A DNA stretch of 44,264 bases, from contig NZ_QVMU01000025.1 of NCBI RefSeq assembly GCF_003605645.1, forward strand, positions 32,301 through 76,564, in the 5' to 3' direction. Both the position numbers and the translations under genes were made by a program. This document shows positions 32,343 to 41,538 of this stretch, piece by piece. The notes beneath the pieces are model-generated. The model was given only the letters and a program-made list of their open reading frames with translations, was not told the DNA's origin and made no database searches. The stretch is from Vibrio sinensis (GTDB taxonomy: Bacteria > Pseudomonadota > Gammaproteobacteria > Enterobacterales > Vibrionaceae). The number at the start of each line of letters is the position of its first letter. Position 1 is the stretch's first letter.

Positions 32343-33875
32343 TTATGAGAAGCCCAGCATCTGTGCAACTACCACGACAATACTCGATAAGATAAAGAGT
32401 AATAGCATGAAGCGCCAGCAGAATTTCGCCCAATCACCCCAATCGATACGACATACACCTAGCGTGGCCATCAAAGGAGCAGAAGTTGGAACGATAACGT
32501 TCGTAAAGCCATCACCTAATTGGAACGCAAGTACGGCGACTTGACGTGTTACACCAGCGATGTCTGACAGAGGAGAAAGCAATGGCATAGTCAGTGCTGC
32601 TTGACCAGAACCTGAAGTCACGAAGAAGTTGAATACAGATTGGAATACATACATTACCCAAGCTGACGCAACTGCTGGCATACCACTGATTAGGCCGCCT
32701 GCGCTATTTAGGATTGAGTTAAGTACGCTTGCTTCTTCGGTAGAACCGCCACCAAGGATAAGTAGAACACCTTTAGCACAACCAACAAGAATCGCTGGTG
32801 GAAGCATAACGCTCGCACCTTCTTTAAACGCCGCTGCTGCATCGTTTAGGTTCATGTCATTTAGACGGAAAACAGCGCCGATAATTGCAACGATAAAGCC
32901 CATAGTAAAGAACTGAGAAGCGATTTCAGGAATGTACCAAGCGTGCATTACCACACCCCATACAACCCAAAGAGTAGCCGCAACAACCGTTAAGATAACA
33001 AGCGTGTCACCTAGGCCCCAACGAGACTGTGTTTCATCAACTTCTTGTTGACGGAAGTAAGTATCGGTGCGGTAGCTGTAAGAAGACTCAGGATTCGCTT
33101 TTACTTTTGCAGCGTACATCATGGTGAATGCCATACCCACTAGAGTAAAGCCAGCCCATAAGCCCATACGAACGGTCATACCAGATAGAACCGGAACACC
33201 AGCAATACCTTGTGCGATAGCAACCGAGAATGGGTTCATCCAAGAAGTACCGAAACCGATTTGAGTTGCGATGTAGGTAACCATTACCGTTGTGATGCTA
33301 TCGTAACCTAGTCGAACCATTAACGGAGCGATAATAATCGCGAATGCAACGGCTTCTTCACCCATGCCGAATACAGCACCACCAAGTGAGAATAGTAGGA
33401 AAAGAACAGGAATAAATAGTGATTCGCTGCCTTTTGTTTTATCGATAAGACGTAGGATGCCGTTGTCGATTGTGCCTGTGCGCATAACAACGCCAAATGC
33501 ACCACCGATAACCAGCATGAACATGATAACGCCAACCGCGCTGCCCCATTTAGAACCTGATACCAGTCCTTCAAATGGGAAGTTCATTAGACCAATGCCG
33601 CCGCCTGATGCAAAGAAACCGACAGTGTTGTAAACCAACTCGCCTTTTTCATCTGTTGCGTAAGCAAACGAATTTGGGTCAATAACGGTACGCGTTTTTT
33701 CTACGCCTTCCATCATGTAAGTCACTTGCTGGCTATCAAACTGACCAGCAGGAATTAAATAAGTCAAAATAGCGGCAAAAATACCCACAATGAAAATGAG
33801 AATGAGGGTGTCGGGCATTTGCCATGTTTTTTTAATAGCAGACGGATCTACTGCGTGTGATTGTGTTTGAGACAT
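32343..33875 (-). CDS. yfcC: YfcC-family membrane carrier
   Basis: A 510-residue inner-membrane protein with about 12 hydrophobic segments, matching the length and pattern of E. coli YfcC. Typical blocks are WQMPDTLILIFIVGIFAAILTYLIPAGQF (in part), FGMGEEAVAFAIIIAPLM, and IATQIGFGTSWMNPFSVAIAQGIAG. The family belongs to the C4-dicarboxylate anaerobic carrier superfamily and is often annotated as a putative basic amino acid antiporter, but substrates are not settled. It is upstream of a deacylase-like gene on the same strand. No strong ribosome-binding site precedes the ATG. The long gap upstream separates it from acfD. Confidence 0.85.
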   Translation of the reverse strand: MSQTQSHAVDPSAIKKTWQMPDTLILIFIVGIFAAILTYLIPAGQFDSQQVTYMMEGVEKTRTVIDPNSFAYATDEKGELVYNTVGFFASGGGIGLMNFPFEGLVSGSKWGSAVGVIMFMLVIGGAFGVVMRTGTIDNGILRLIDKTKGSESLFIPVLFLLFSLGGAVFGMGEEAVAFAIIIAPLMVRLGYDSITTVMVTYIATQIGFGTSWMNPFSVAIAQGIAGVPVLSGMTVRMGLWAGFTLVGMAFTMMYAAKVKANPESSYSYRTDTYFRQQEVDETQSRWGLGDTLVILTVVAATLWVVWGVVMHAWYIPEIASQFFTMGFIVAIIGAVFRLNDMNLNDAAAAFKEGASVMLPPAILVGCAKGVLLILGGGSTEEASVLNSILNSAGGLISGMPAVASAWVMYVFQSVFNFFVTSGSGQAALTMPLLSPLSDIAGVTRQVAVLAFQLGDGFTNVIVPTSAPLMATLGVCRIDWGDWAKFCWRFMLLLFILSSIVVVVAQMLGFS

Positions 33876-34116
33876 GTGCTTTTTATTAGGTTAAGTACAA
33901 AACGCATGTAATTTCACTAATTCGGCATAAACAATCAAGTTATTTATGTGTTGTTCTTACAAATTAATACAAGGATCACGCCACTTTTTATTGAAAGGTT
34001 AATATTTAGTGTTAATTGTTGTTGTTTTTTTATTTTTCAGTTCTATGAAATCTATTTTTTAATGACTTTTTAAATTGAAAGTGTGGAGTGTTTGTCCGTG
34101 AAGTTAGATTACGATC

Positions 34117-34138
34117 ACTCGCTATGAACATAGTGAGT
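34117..34138. promoter_or_regulatory. Inverted repeat in the acfD-yfcC gap
   Basis: ACTCGCTATG and CATAGTGAGT flank AA, 10-base arms with one G-T pair. No T tract follows, so an operator or RNA structure is more likely than a terminator. Confidence 0.4.
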
Positions 34139-34596
34139 AATAGAGCAATACGACAGTAGTTTCAGGCATTAACTTTACGTTTAACTCCAATTTGACCAAA
34201 TATTAACCAGGAGATTTAAACGCCGCCATTGGTGTAGGAAATACCCTACAAACAAAGTTGGAGTTATATAAAAATGACCAATTATCACCAATATTTGTAG
34301 CTAAGTTCCTTATAGGTATTGACTTGTATCTGTTTGTTGATTAAAAGAATTTACATATTTTTACATTGGTTTTTGCTGGGATTGTATCAGTGAAATTATG
34401 ACGTATTTCGGTCGTTACGTGTTCTTTTTTACGCCAAATTATGATGCTCGGAAATTACATTTCATATTCACAATGCGTTCGTTTATTAAACGATTTTAAT
34501 CTGTATTGAATGCATTTCAACCTGCTTGTTGAGCTAAAGCCTTTATGTTTAAGAACCTGTTACTCCAACAATAAACACATATTAATAACAATTTAT

Positions 34597-34615
34597 ATGG
34601 AATATCATTCTCATA
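34597..34615. promoter_or_regulatory. Weak Fur-like box upstream of acfD
   Basis: ATGGAATATCATTCTCATA matches the right half of the Vibrio Fur consensus well but the left half poorly. It lies about 160 bases upstream of acfD. Treat as a candidate only. Confidence 0.25.
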
Positions 34616-34776
34616 AGTGATGCTTTGTCCATAAAACAGCGCCTAACGTAAAGTTAGCGACCAAACTTGATATAAAAGAAATAATAAGACGATGTTCTAA
34701 CGAAAGAACGTCAAGTTACTAAAGTGCCTATCGTGTGTAGTAAATAGGCAGCTTGATTAAACCTTGAGAGAAGTAA

Positions 34777-37700
34777 ATGAAGAAAAGTGCATTAGCGATA
34801 TTAATTAATGTCGCCTTGTTGAGTGGGTGTCAGGAAGAGTCTTTGATTCTTACTGGCCCTGAGACCGAATTGCCAGAGCCTGAAATAGATGGACCAGCTG
34901 TTCCCGGTGGAGAACTACCTGACATAGGGGTAGAAGACCCTATTATTTTAGGTGAGTTTAGTCTTGATGGTCACGCGGTATTTGATGACTCTGTTCTATG
35001 TAACGGGGAACCTGCTAATGCGTTTAAATTTTCTCAAAAAGAGACCGTAACGTGTACTAAAGGTTCACTTACTTTAGCGACGTTTGTTGATGTCTTTTCA
35101 CCAGCTTTATTGGCTGAATCCGAAGCTGAGGGCCGTGAGCGGCTAGTGTTAAAAAATGCTGATGAGTATCTAGGACAGCCGGATAAGGCTGCTAATGCTA
35201 AATTGTTGATTGAGCATAACGCTGTAATTATCAACGGACAAGTCACTCTTGGTTTAGAGAATGCAAAAGACCGTTTAGAGTTTGAGAGCATATTCAATAA
35301 CGATTTAGATCTTCCTGAGGACGCGTTTTTAGAGGTTATTCAAGCAGAAGAAAATGACAGTTTGGTCGACAAGCAGCCAACGACTCACGTGCCAGATATC
35401 GAGCCGGAAGTCTCTCCCAATACCTCAACGAATCTAAATGGCAGTTTTGTTTCAGCTAACGCGGAGGAAAGTTACCAGCATAAGCCTGAAAAAGCGATCT
35501 TGAGTAAGGCGATACTGAAAGATTCGAGAGGGCTACCAGTTGTTGGTGTTTCTTATTTTAGTGCGTCTTCACGCGGTAAAACAAGTGATGGGAGCGAATC
35601 AGGTAGCTTACCAGGAGAATTTGAGTTTTTATGGGGCGAGTCAGTAAGCTTCGGTATTGATACGTTTGAATTGGGCTCAGTCCGAGGAAATCAAACTCAA
35701 TTTAAATTGTCTGATCTTGGTGATGAACAGAAAGGGCGAAACGCCGATGCTTTGGTTCGTCGATATGGTCAAGAGCTTAATGGTACGCGAGTTTTACGCG
35801 ATGGTGTAGAGTCTACGTTCGCTCGATATCCTAACGTGATCAATGAGATCATTTCGCTTAGTCTCAACGATAAAGATACTGAGCTTGATCTTGGTAACGG
35901 TACTTCTCAAGTACTAAAAGCAGAGTTTAACTCGCAGTTTACTCAAGGTCTCGCACTAGAAATCGATCAATCGATTTGCGGAGGAGCCTGTACTTCTGCT
36001 CGTGAGCTATATGCCCAAGAAATCCATAGTGCAAAGAGTGATATGTCAGCCATTCAAGCTGATATAGCGAAACTGTGGGGTTTTATTGATCCTGAAATAG
36101 AAAGTGGATGGAAACCAGTGCAACGGTTCCACGTATTCCATGACAGTACTAACTTTTATGCTAGAACAGGGGATGCTCGAGGCCAAACAGCAGTAAACAT
36201 TTCCAACACGGCATTTCCTATCATGATGGCACGTAACGATAATAACTATTGGTTATCGTTTAATGAGAAAAAAGCTTGGAGTGAAAGCAATGTTGCTTAC
36301 ATTACTGAGGCACCGTCTACAGAACAGCCGGCTTTAGTTTCGGGTGCGACTGCAACATTTAACTTACCTTTCGTTTCACTGGGTGAAATTGGCGCCGGTA
36401 AAATAATGATGGTTGGTAACTCTCGTTATAACTCTATCTTAGTATGTCCAAATGGATACAGTTGGGATGGTGAACTGGGCGCAGATGGTGTTTGTAGTCT
36501 TACCACCGATAGTGATGATATGAAGCACTTTTTTCAAAATAGCTTTAAGTATCTCACCGATGGTAAAACCGATTTCACTGTTGGTACTAATATCCCACAT
36601 GTATATTTTAAGCAGCATGGGCAAGTAGCGGGTCGTTCAGCTGAATTTATTATAGATAAGAATAGTTTTAGCGTAACAACTGAACAGCTTAATTCTTTTG
36701 TAGATTTAAGTCCTAGTGACTACCCACTACTGATATTGAATGGATTCGATTATAAAATCCATCCGAACGGTAATGCTTATTTATTACCATTATCAGCGAA
36801 TCAGGAAGCACCGAAGTTTGATGATCAAGATGTTACTCATTTGATTGACTATGTCTCTCGTGGTGGTTCCATTTTGATTATGGAAACCGTACTAGAACAT
36901 ACAAAGGGTGGTGAATTAGCGAGGCTTTTAGACAGTGCAGGTATTGCATTTGCGAGTGCTAATTCCGTAGTTCGTACACCTAGCGCGACCAAAACAGGCC
37001 CACGAGGTCAGCATGAGGAAGCTATTTGGGTACTTGAGCGATACGCATCTGAAAACGTAGATGGAGAAATGGTACTTCCATATAAGATTGTCGATGGAAA
37101 AGTCATTTGGACATTCTTGGAAGGGACAACACCGGGTAAGACACCAGAGTTGCAGCTAGCTACATGGACCGAAACTGATGATGCTGGTAAACAAACAACT
37201 TACCGTGCTTTTCTTGAAGAAAAAGGTCTTGCACCGGAAGTAATTGAAGCAGAGAAGCAACGTATTTTAGATGGTCTCGGAGGCGTTTATAAAGAGTGTA
37301 CAGACTCAACTTACCACTATGAGGTGAATTGTCTTGAACGTCGACCAGGCAATGGTATTCCAGTTAGTGGTGGTTGGGGTGATTACCTCAATTTTGTTCC
37401 TCGTTATACCGAATTAAACCTTGGTGAAGCGGAAGCGCGTGCGATGATAAAAGCGGCTGATTTAGGTACTAATATTGAGCGGTTATTTAAGCATGAGGAA
37501 TATTTCCGCTCCAGTGGTACACAAGGCGAACGTTTAAGTAGTGTCGACCTTAACCGCATTTACCAGAATATGACGGTATGGTTGTGGAATGATTTGGATT
37601 ATCGTTTTGAAACAGCACCAGGTTTAACAGATGAACTTGGCTTTGAGCGTTTTACTCAATACTTGAACTGTTACACTAACGATAAAGCGGGTGGTAACAC

Positions 37701-39303
37701 AACTTGTCCTGCTGATTTAAAAGCTTCGTTGAATAAGCTGAACATGGTTTATGGAAGTGATGAAGCTGGCTACGAAGGCTTGATGAACCCGAGTTATCCA
37801 TTGAACTACATGGAGAAACCTTTAACTCGTCTAATGTTGGGACGTTCATTTTGGGATTACGACGTTAAGGTTGATATTCGTCAATTCCCAGGTGAACCAA
37901 CAGGCATTGAGGGGGGCGCTTCTATTGATCTTAATATGACCAATAACGGAGCTGTATGGTACGCTGGTAATCGCCAACCGACTGGTCAGTGGGCTGTTGC
38001 TCATCAACCATTTACCGTTACTGTTACTGATGAAACACAGCCAGTAATTGTAACTGTGGCATTACATGACGATTTGACTGGTCGCGACAAGCATGAACTA
38101 GGTCTAAAACGTCCGCCAAGAATGACTAAGAGCTTTACTGTTGGTGTTGATAGCCAACCATTCGTCGTACCTTATGGCGGATTAGTCTATGTTCAAGGTG
38201 GCGGAAGTGAAAGTGTCAAAATAGACTTAGCTGGTACTGTTGATGCTCCGCTGTTTGATAGCAGACGTAATCATTGGATTAACCCGATTGATTCACCTGC
38301 ACCGATTGGTGAAGTTATCTCATCAAGCTTTGTGTATACAGCACCTAAAAACAACTTGAAAGCCAGCCGTTATGATGGAGATCTTTCTGTATTTGGTAAT
38401 GAGTTAGATCAGTTCGCCAATGACTTAAATGATTTCTATGCGCGAAATGAAACGGTGGTAGGAAGCCGAAATCGTAAGGCAACGGATAAGACAATTCCGA
38501 CTAACCGTCATCATTTTGTTAATGATATTGCGATTAGTATTGGTGCAGCACATTCCGGCTATCCAGTCATGAATAGTAGCTTTAACGTAGCAAGTGATAA
38601 TTTGAGCACAACGCCTCTTAATGATTGGTTGATTTGGCACGAAGTGGGACACAACGCCGCTGAAGCACCATTTAATGTAGAGGGTGCAACCGAGGTGGTA
38701 AACAACTTGCTTGCGTTGTATATGCAAGATAAGCATCTAGGTAAAATGGAACGTGTTGCTCGTGACATCCAAACAGCTCCACAGTTTGTTACCGCAGAAT
38801 CAGGCCATGCTTGGGCTGCCGGTGGTGCAGGTGAACGATTGGTGATGTTTGCACAGTTGAAAGAGTGGGCGGAGACAGAATTTGATATCACTAAATGGTA
38901 TCAACCAGGTAAAGTTCCTGCTTATTACGATACGACAACACCGGGTATGAAAGGTTGGAACATGTTTAAACTAATGCATCGTTTAACTCGTAACCAATCT
39001 GTTGGTGATTTAGCTGAAGATGGACTAATTCTGCCGGAGACAAATAAGTGTTTCCAACAAGGTTTAGGTAAGAGTGATGCCTTAATGATGTGCGCGTCTT
39101 ATGTTGCGCAAACTGATTTAACACAGTTCTTTGATGCATGGAACCCTGGTGGAGTTGCGAACCTTTATCCAGGTTCAAGTACACCACAATATGTTCCAGC
39201 TGTAACGCCGCAAGGAATTACGTTGGTTAAAGCGTTAGGATTTGGTGAACCAGAAAAAGATCCACTAAAAATTGATGCAGTGACAGAACGTAAGATGCAT
39301 TAA
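34777..39303 (+). CDS. acfD: AcfD/SslE-family lipoprotein zinc metalloprotease (mucinase)
   Basis: A 1508-residue lipoprotein. The signal peptide ends in LLSGC with lipid-bearing Cys18, followed by an acidic Pro-rich linker (about 25-52). The C-terminal M60-type peptidase domain has HEVGH at 1288-1292 and Glu1306 in GATEVVNN as the probable third ligand; MQDKHLGKMERVA and GMKGWNMFKLMHR follow, and it ends in an AVTERKMH tail very like E. coli SslE. V. cholerae AcfD is an accessory colonisation factor, and E. coli SslE is secreted by a type II system and degrades mucins. Here it is alone: no acfA-C, toxT or tcp genes are in the window. A strong terminator follows. The start lies after GAGAGAAGTAA at good spacing. 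Confidence 0.92.
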   Translation: MKKSALAILINVALLSGCQEESLILTGPETELPEPEIDGPAVPGGELPDIGVEDPIILGEFSLDGHAVFDDSVLCNGEPANAFKFSQKETVTCTKGSLTLATFVDVFSPALLAESEAEGRERLVLKNADEYLGQPDKAANAKLLIEHNAVIINGQVTLGLENAKDRLEFESIFNNDLDLPEDAFLEVIQAEENDSLVDKQPTTHVPDIEPEVSPNTSTNLNGSFVSANAEESYQHKPEKAILSKAILKDSRGLPVVGVSYFSASSRGKTSDGSESGSLPGEFEFLWGESVSFGIDTFELGSVRGNQTQFKLSDLGDEQKGRNADALVRRYGQELNGTRVLRDGVESTFARYPNVINEIISLSLNDKDTELDLGNGTSQVLKAEFNSQFTQGLALEIDQSICGGACTSARELYAQEIHSAKSDMSAIQADIAKLWGFIDPEIESGWKPVQRFHVFHDSTNFYARTGDARGQTAVNISNTAFPIMMARNDNNYWLSFNEKKAWSESNVAYITEAPSTEQPALVSGATATFNLPFVSLGEIGAGKIMMVGNSRYNSILVCPNGYSWDGELGADGVCSLTTDSDDMKHFFQNSFKYLTDGKTDFTVGTNIPHVYFKQHGQVAGRSAEFIIDKNSFSVTTEQLNSFVDLSPSDYPLLILNGFDYKIHPNGNAYLLPLSANQEAPKFDDQDVTHLIDYVSRGGSILIMETVLEHTKGGELARLLDSAGIAFASANSVVRTPSATKTGPRGQHEEAIWVLERYASENVDGEMVLPYKIVDGKVIWTFLEGTTPGKTPELQLATWTETDDAGKQTTYRAFLEEKGLAPEVIEAEKQRILDGLGGVYKECTDSTYHYEVNCLERRPGNGIPVSGGWGDYLNFVPRYTELNLGEAEARAMIKAADLGTNIERLFKHEEYFRSSGTQGERLSSVDLNRIYQNMTVWLWNDLDYRFETAPGLTDELGFERFTQYLNCYTNDKAGGNTTCPADLKASLNKLNMVYGSDEAGYEGLMNPSYPLNYMEKPLTRLMLGRSFWDYDVKVDIRQFPGEPTGIEGGASIDLNMTNNGAVWYAGNRQPTGQWAVAHQPFTVTVTDETQPVIVTVALHDDLTGRDKHELGLKRPPRMTKSFTVGVDSQPFVVPYGGLVYVQGGGSESVKIDLAGTVDAPLFDSRRNHWINPIDSPAPIGEVISSSFVYTAPKNNLKASRYDGDLSVFGNELDQFANDLNDFYARNETVVGSRNRKATDKTIPTNRHHFVNDIAISIGAAHSGYPVMNSSFNVASDNLSTTPLNDWLIWHEVGHNAAEAPFNVEGATEVVNNLLALYMQDKHLGKMERVARDIQTAPQFVTAESGHAWAAGGAGERLVMFAQLKEWAETEFDITKWYQPGKVPAYYDTTTPGMKGWNMFKLMHRLTRNQSVGDLAEDGLILPETNKCFQQGLGKSDALMMCASYVAQTDLTQFFDAWNPGGVANLYPGSSTPQYVPAVTPQGITLVKALGFGEPEKDPLKIDAVTERKMH

Positions 39304-39323
39304 ACATACGAAAAATATACTTT

Positions 39324-39347
39324 GGCCCTCAGATGAGGGCCTTTTTT
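39324..39347 (+). terminator. Terminator after acfD
   Basis: GGCCCTC (39324-39330) pairs with GAGGGCC (39335-39341) around AGAT, then six T residues. It lies 20 bases past the acfD stop. Confidence 0.9.
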
Positions 39348-39381
39348 ATGGACGTTACAACAACACGATTTACAAACAATC

Positions 39382-39402
39382 ACCACCGTCTTAGGCGGTG
39401 GT
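39382..39402. other. ACCACCG-type hairpin between acfD and tkt terminators
   Basis: ACCACCG and CGGTGGT pair around a 7-base loop. It resembles the hairpin at 4500-4525 and sits between two regular terminators. Confidence 0.55.
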
Positions 39403-39416
39403 TTAGAGCTAAAAAC

Positions 39417-39445
39417 AAAAAAATCCCCACTATCAAGTGGGGATT
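39417..39445 (-). terminator. Terminator after tkt
   Basis: AATCCCCACT (39422-39431) pairs with AGTGGGGATT (39436-39445). Leftward it is followed by a run of seven T residues, so it ends the tal-tkt transcript; TTTT follows on the other strand too. Confidence 0.88.
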
Positions 39446-39474
39446 TTCATATTAAGACTTTATACCGTAATGGA

Positions 39475-41466
39475 TTATGCTAGGAGTTCTTTCGCAGTAT
39501 CAACTACGTTCTCTACTGTGAAACCGAACATTTCAAACAGTTGCTCTGCTGGTGCTGATTCACCAAATGTTGTCATACCGATGATGCGACCATCAAAGCC
39601 TACGTACTTGTACCAGAAGTCAGCAATACCCGCTTCGATAGCAACACGTGCTGTTACATCTGATGGCAGTACTGATTCACGGTAAGCCGCATCTTGCTTA
39701 TCAAATGCATCTGTTGCTGGCATAGATACAACACGTACCGCTTTACCCTCAGCCGTTAGCTGTTCAGCAGCTTTAACTGCAAGCTCAACTTCTGAACCTG
39801 TTGCGATAAGAATAAGCTCAGGTTTACCTGCGCAATCTTTTAGGATGTAACCACCTTTCGCGATGTTAGCAATTTGCTCGGCATCACGTGGTTGCTGTGC
39901 TAGGTTTTGACGCGAGAAAATAAGGGCGGTAGGGCCATCTTTACGTTCAATCGCGAGTTTCCAAGCAACCGCTGATTCTACTTGGTCACATGGACGCCAT
40001 GTGCTCATGTTTGGCGTTAGACGTAGTGATGCGATTTGCTCAACTGGTTGGTGAGTTGGGCCATCTTCGCCAAGACCAATTGAATCATGCGTGTAAACTT
40101 GAATGTTCTGAATTTTCATCAGAGCAGCCATACGCATTGCGTTACGAGCGTATTCCATAAACATTAGGAACGTTGCGCCGTAAGGAACAAAACCGCCGTG
40201 TAGAGCGATACCGTTCATAATAGCTGTCATACCAAATTCACGAACACCGTAGTGGATGTAGTTACCAGAGAAATCTTCCGCTGTTAGAGACTTCGAGCCA
40301 GACCACATGGTTAGGTTTGATGGTGCCAAGTCAGCAGAGCCACCCATAAATTCAGGTAGCATAGCACCGAACGCTTCTAGTGCATTTTGAGATGCTTTAC
40401 GTGATGCAATGTTCGCTGGGTTTGCTTGAAGATCGGCAATGATTTGGCTTGTTTTCTCTTCCCACTGCGCTGGTAGTTCACCATTTACGCGGCGTTTGTA
40501 TTCAGCTGCCAACTCAGGGTGTGCTGCTTCATAAGCTGCAAATTTCTCGTTCCACGAAGCTTCCTTAGCTGCGCCTGTCTCGATCGCTGACCATTCTGCG
40601 TAGATTTCCGACGGAATTTCAAAAGGACCGTGCTCCCAGCCAAGTTGTTTACGTGTTGCTGCAATTTCTTCAGCGCCTAGTGGTGCACCGTGACAATCGT
40701 GTGAACCTGATTTGTTTGGTGAACCAAAGCCGATAATGGTTTTAGTACAGATTAGAGTAGGGCGTGGGTCTGCTTTTGCTGCGATAATTGCCGCATTAAT
40801 AGCATCAGCATCATGGCCGTCTACTGCTGGGATTACATGCCAGCCGTAAGCTTCAAAACGTTTAGGTGTATCGTCAGAGAACCAACCCTCAACATGACCA
40901 TCAATAGAGATGCCATTGTCGTCCCAGAACGCAATTAGTTTGCCTAGACCAAGGGTACCAGCTAGAGAACACGCTTCGTGAGAGATACCTTCCATCAAGC
41001 AGCCATCACCCATGAAAACATAAGTGTGGTGGTCAACGATGTCGTGACCTGCTTGGTTGAATTGTGCTGCTAACGCTTTTTCAGCCATAGCCATACCAAC
41101 CGCATTGGTAATACCTTGACCTAGTGGGCCTGTGGTAGTTTCGATACCAGGAGCGTAACCGTATTCAGGATGGCCAGGCGTTTTAGAGTGCAGTTGACGG
41201 AAGTTTTTCAGATCATCAATCGACAGTGCATAACCACTAAGGTGCAGTAGTGAGTAGATCAACATAGAGCCGTGGCCGTTTGATAATACAAAACGGTCGC
41301 GATCAGACCACTCAGGGTTCGATGGGTTGTGGTTTAAATGAGAGCGCCAAAGTACTTCAGCGATGTCAGCCATACCCATAGGTGCGCCAGGGTGACCAGA
41401 ATTAGCTTTTTGAACACCATCCATGCTTAGTGCGCGGATTGCATTTGCGAGAGTTTTACGTTCCAT
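39475..41466 (-). CDS. tkt: Transketolase
   Basis: A 663-residue thiamine-diphosphate enzyme that moves two-carbon units between sugar phosphates in the non-oxidative pentose phosphate pathway. It begins MERKTLANAIRALSMDGVQK and shows SGHPGAPMGMADIAEVLW, FVLSNGHGSMLIYSLLHL, the thiamine-diphosphate motif GDGCLMEGISHE, and the pyrimidine-domain block GLGEDGPTHQPVEQ. Length and sequence match E. coli TktA/TktB throughout. It follows tal on the same strand with a 72-base gap that contains a hairpin, so it is probably co-transcribed but at a different level. Vibrios often carry a second transketolase gene on chromosome I. Confidence 0.97.
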   Translation of the reverse strand: MERKTLANAIRALSMDGVQKANSGHPGAPMGMADIAEVLWRSHLNHNPSNPEWSDRDRFVLSNGHGSMLIYSLLHLSGYALSIDDLKNFRQLHSKTPGHPEYGYAPGIETTTGPLGQGITNAVGMAMAEKALAAQFNQAGHDIVDHHTYVFMGDGCLMEGISHEACSLAGTLGLGKLIAFWDDNGISIDGHVEGWFSDDTPKRFEAYGWHVIPAVDGHDADAINAAIIAAKADPRPTLICTKTIIGFGSPNKSGSHDCHGAPLGAEEIAATRKQLGWEHGPFEIPSEIYAEWSAIETGAAKEASWNEKFAAYEAAHPELAAEYKRRVNGELPAQWEEKTSQIIADLQANPANIASRKASQNALEAFGAMLPEFMGGSADLAPSNLTMWSGSKSLTAEDFSGNYIHYGVREFGMTAIMNGIALHGGFVPYGATFLMFMEYARNAMRMAALMKIQNIQVYTHDSIGLGEDGPTHQPVEQIASLRLTPNMSTWRPCDQVESAVAWKLAIERKDGPTALIFSRQNLAQQPRDAEQIANIAKGGYILKDCAGKPELILIATGSEVELAVKAAEQLTAEGKAVRVVSMPATDAFDKQDAAYRESVLPSDVTARVAIEAGIADFWYKYVGFDGRIIGMTTFGESAPAEQLFEMFGFTVENVVDTAKELLA

Positions 41467-41502
41467 AATCTGTACCGTATAAATTGAAAATAGGGAATAG
41501 AA

Positions 41503-41524
41503 AGAGGAGCCTAAAAGCTCCTCT
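41503..41524 (-). other. Intercistronic hairpin between tal and tkt
   Basis: AGAGGAGC (41503-41510) pairs with GCTCCTCT (41517-41524). Leftward it is followed by TTCTATT, a weak T tract; it may be a partial terminator. Confidence 0.6.
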
Positions 41525-41538
41525 ATAAATGTATGGGA

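Larger units (their letters stand above)
33876..34776. other. Long AT-rich non-coding gap between yfcC and acfD
   Basis: No convincing open frame is present in these 901 bases. They hold several inverted repeats (34117-34138; TGTAGG/CCTACA at 34233-34250; CTAAC/GTTAG at 34643-34657), clustered TTACAT motifs (around 34351-34366 and 34454) and a weak Fur-like box (34597-34615). It is long for a promoter region and could hold several promoters, a small RNA or a long leader for acfD. Confidence 0.6.

Noticed and set aside
38425..38891. Leftward open frames inside acfD
   Set aside because: They lie opposite the conserved peptidase domain of acfD and show no start signal or family features.
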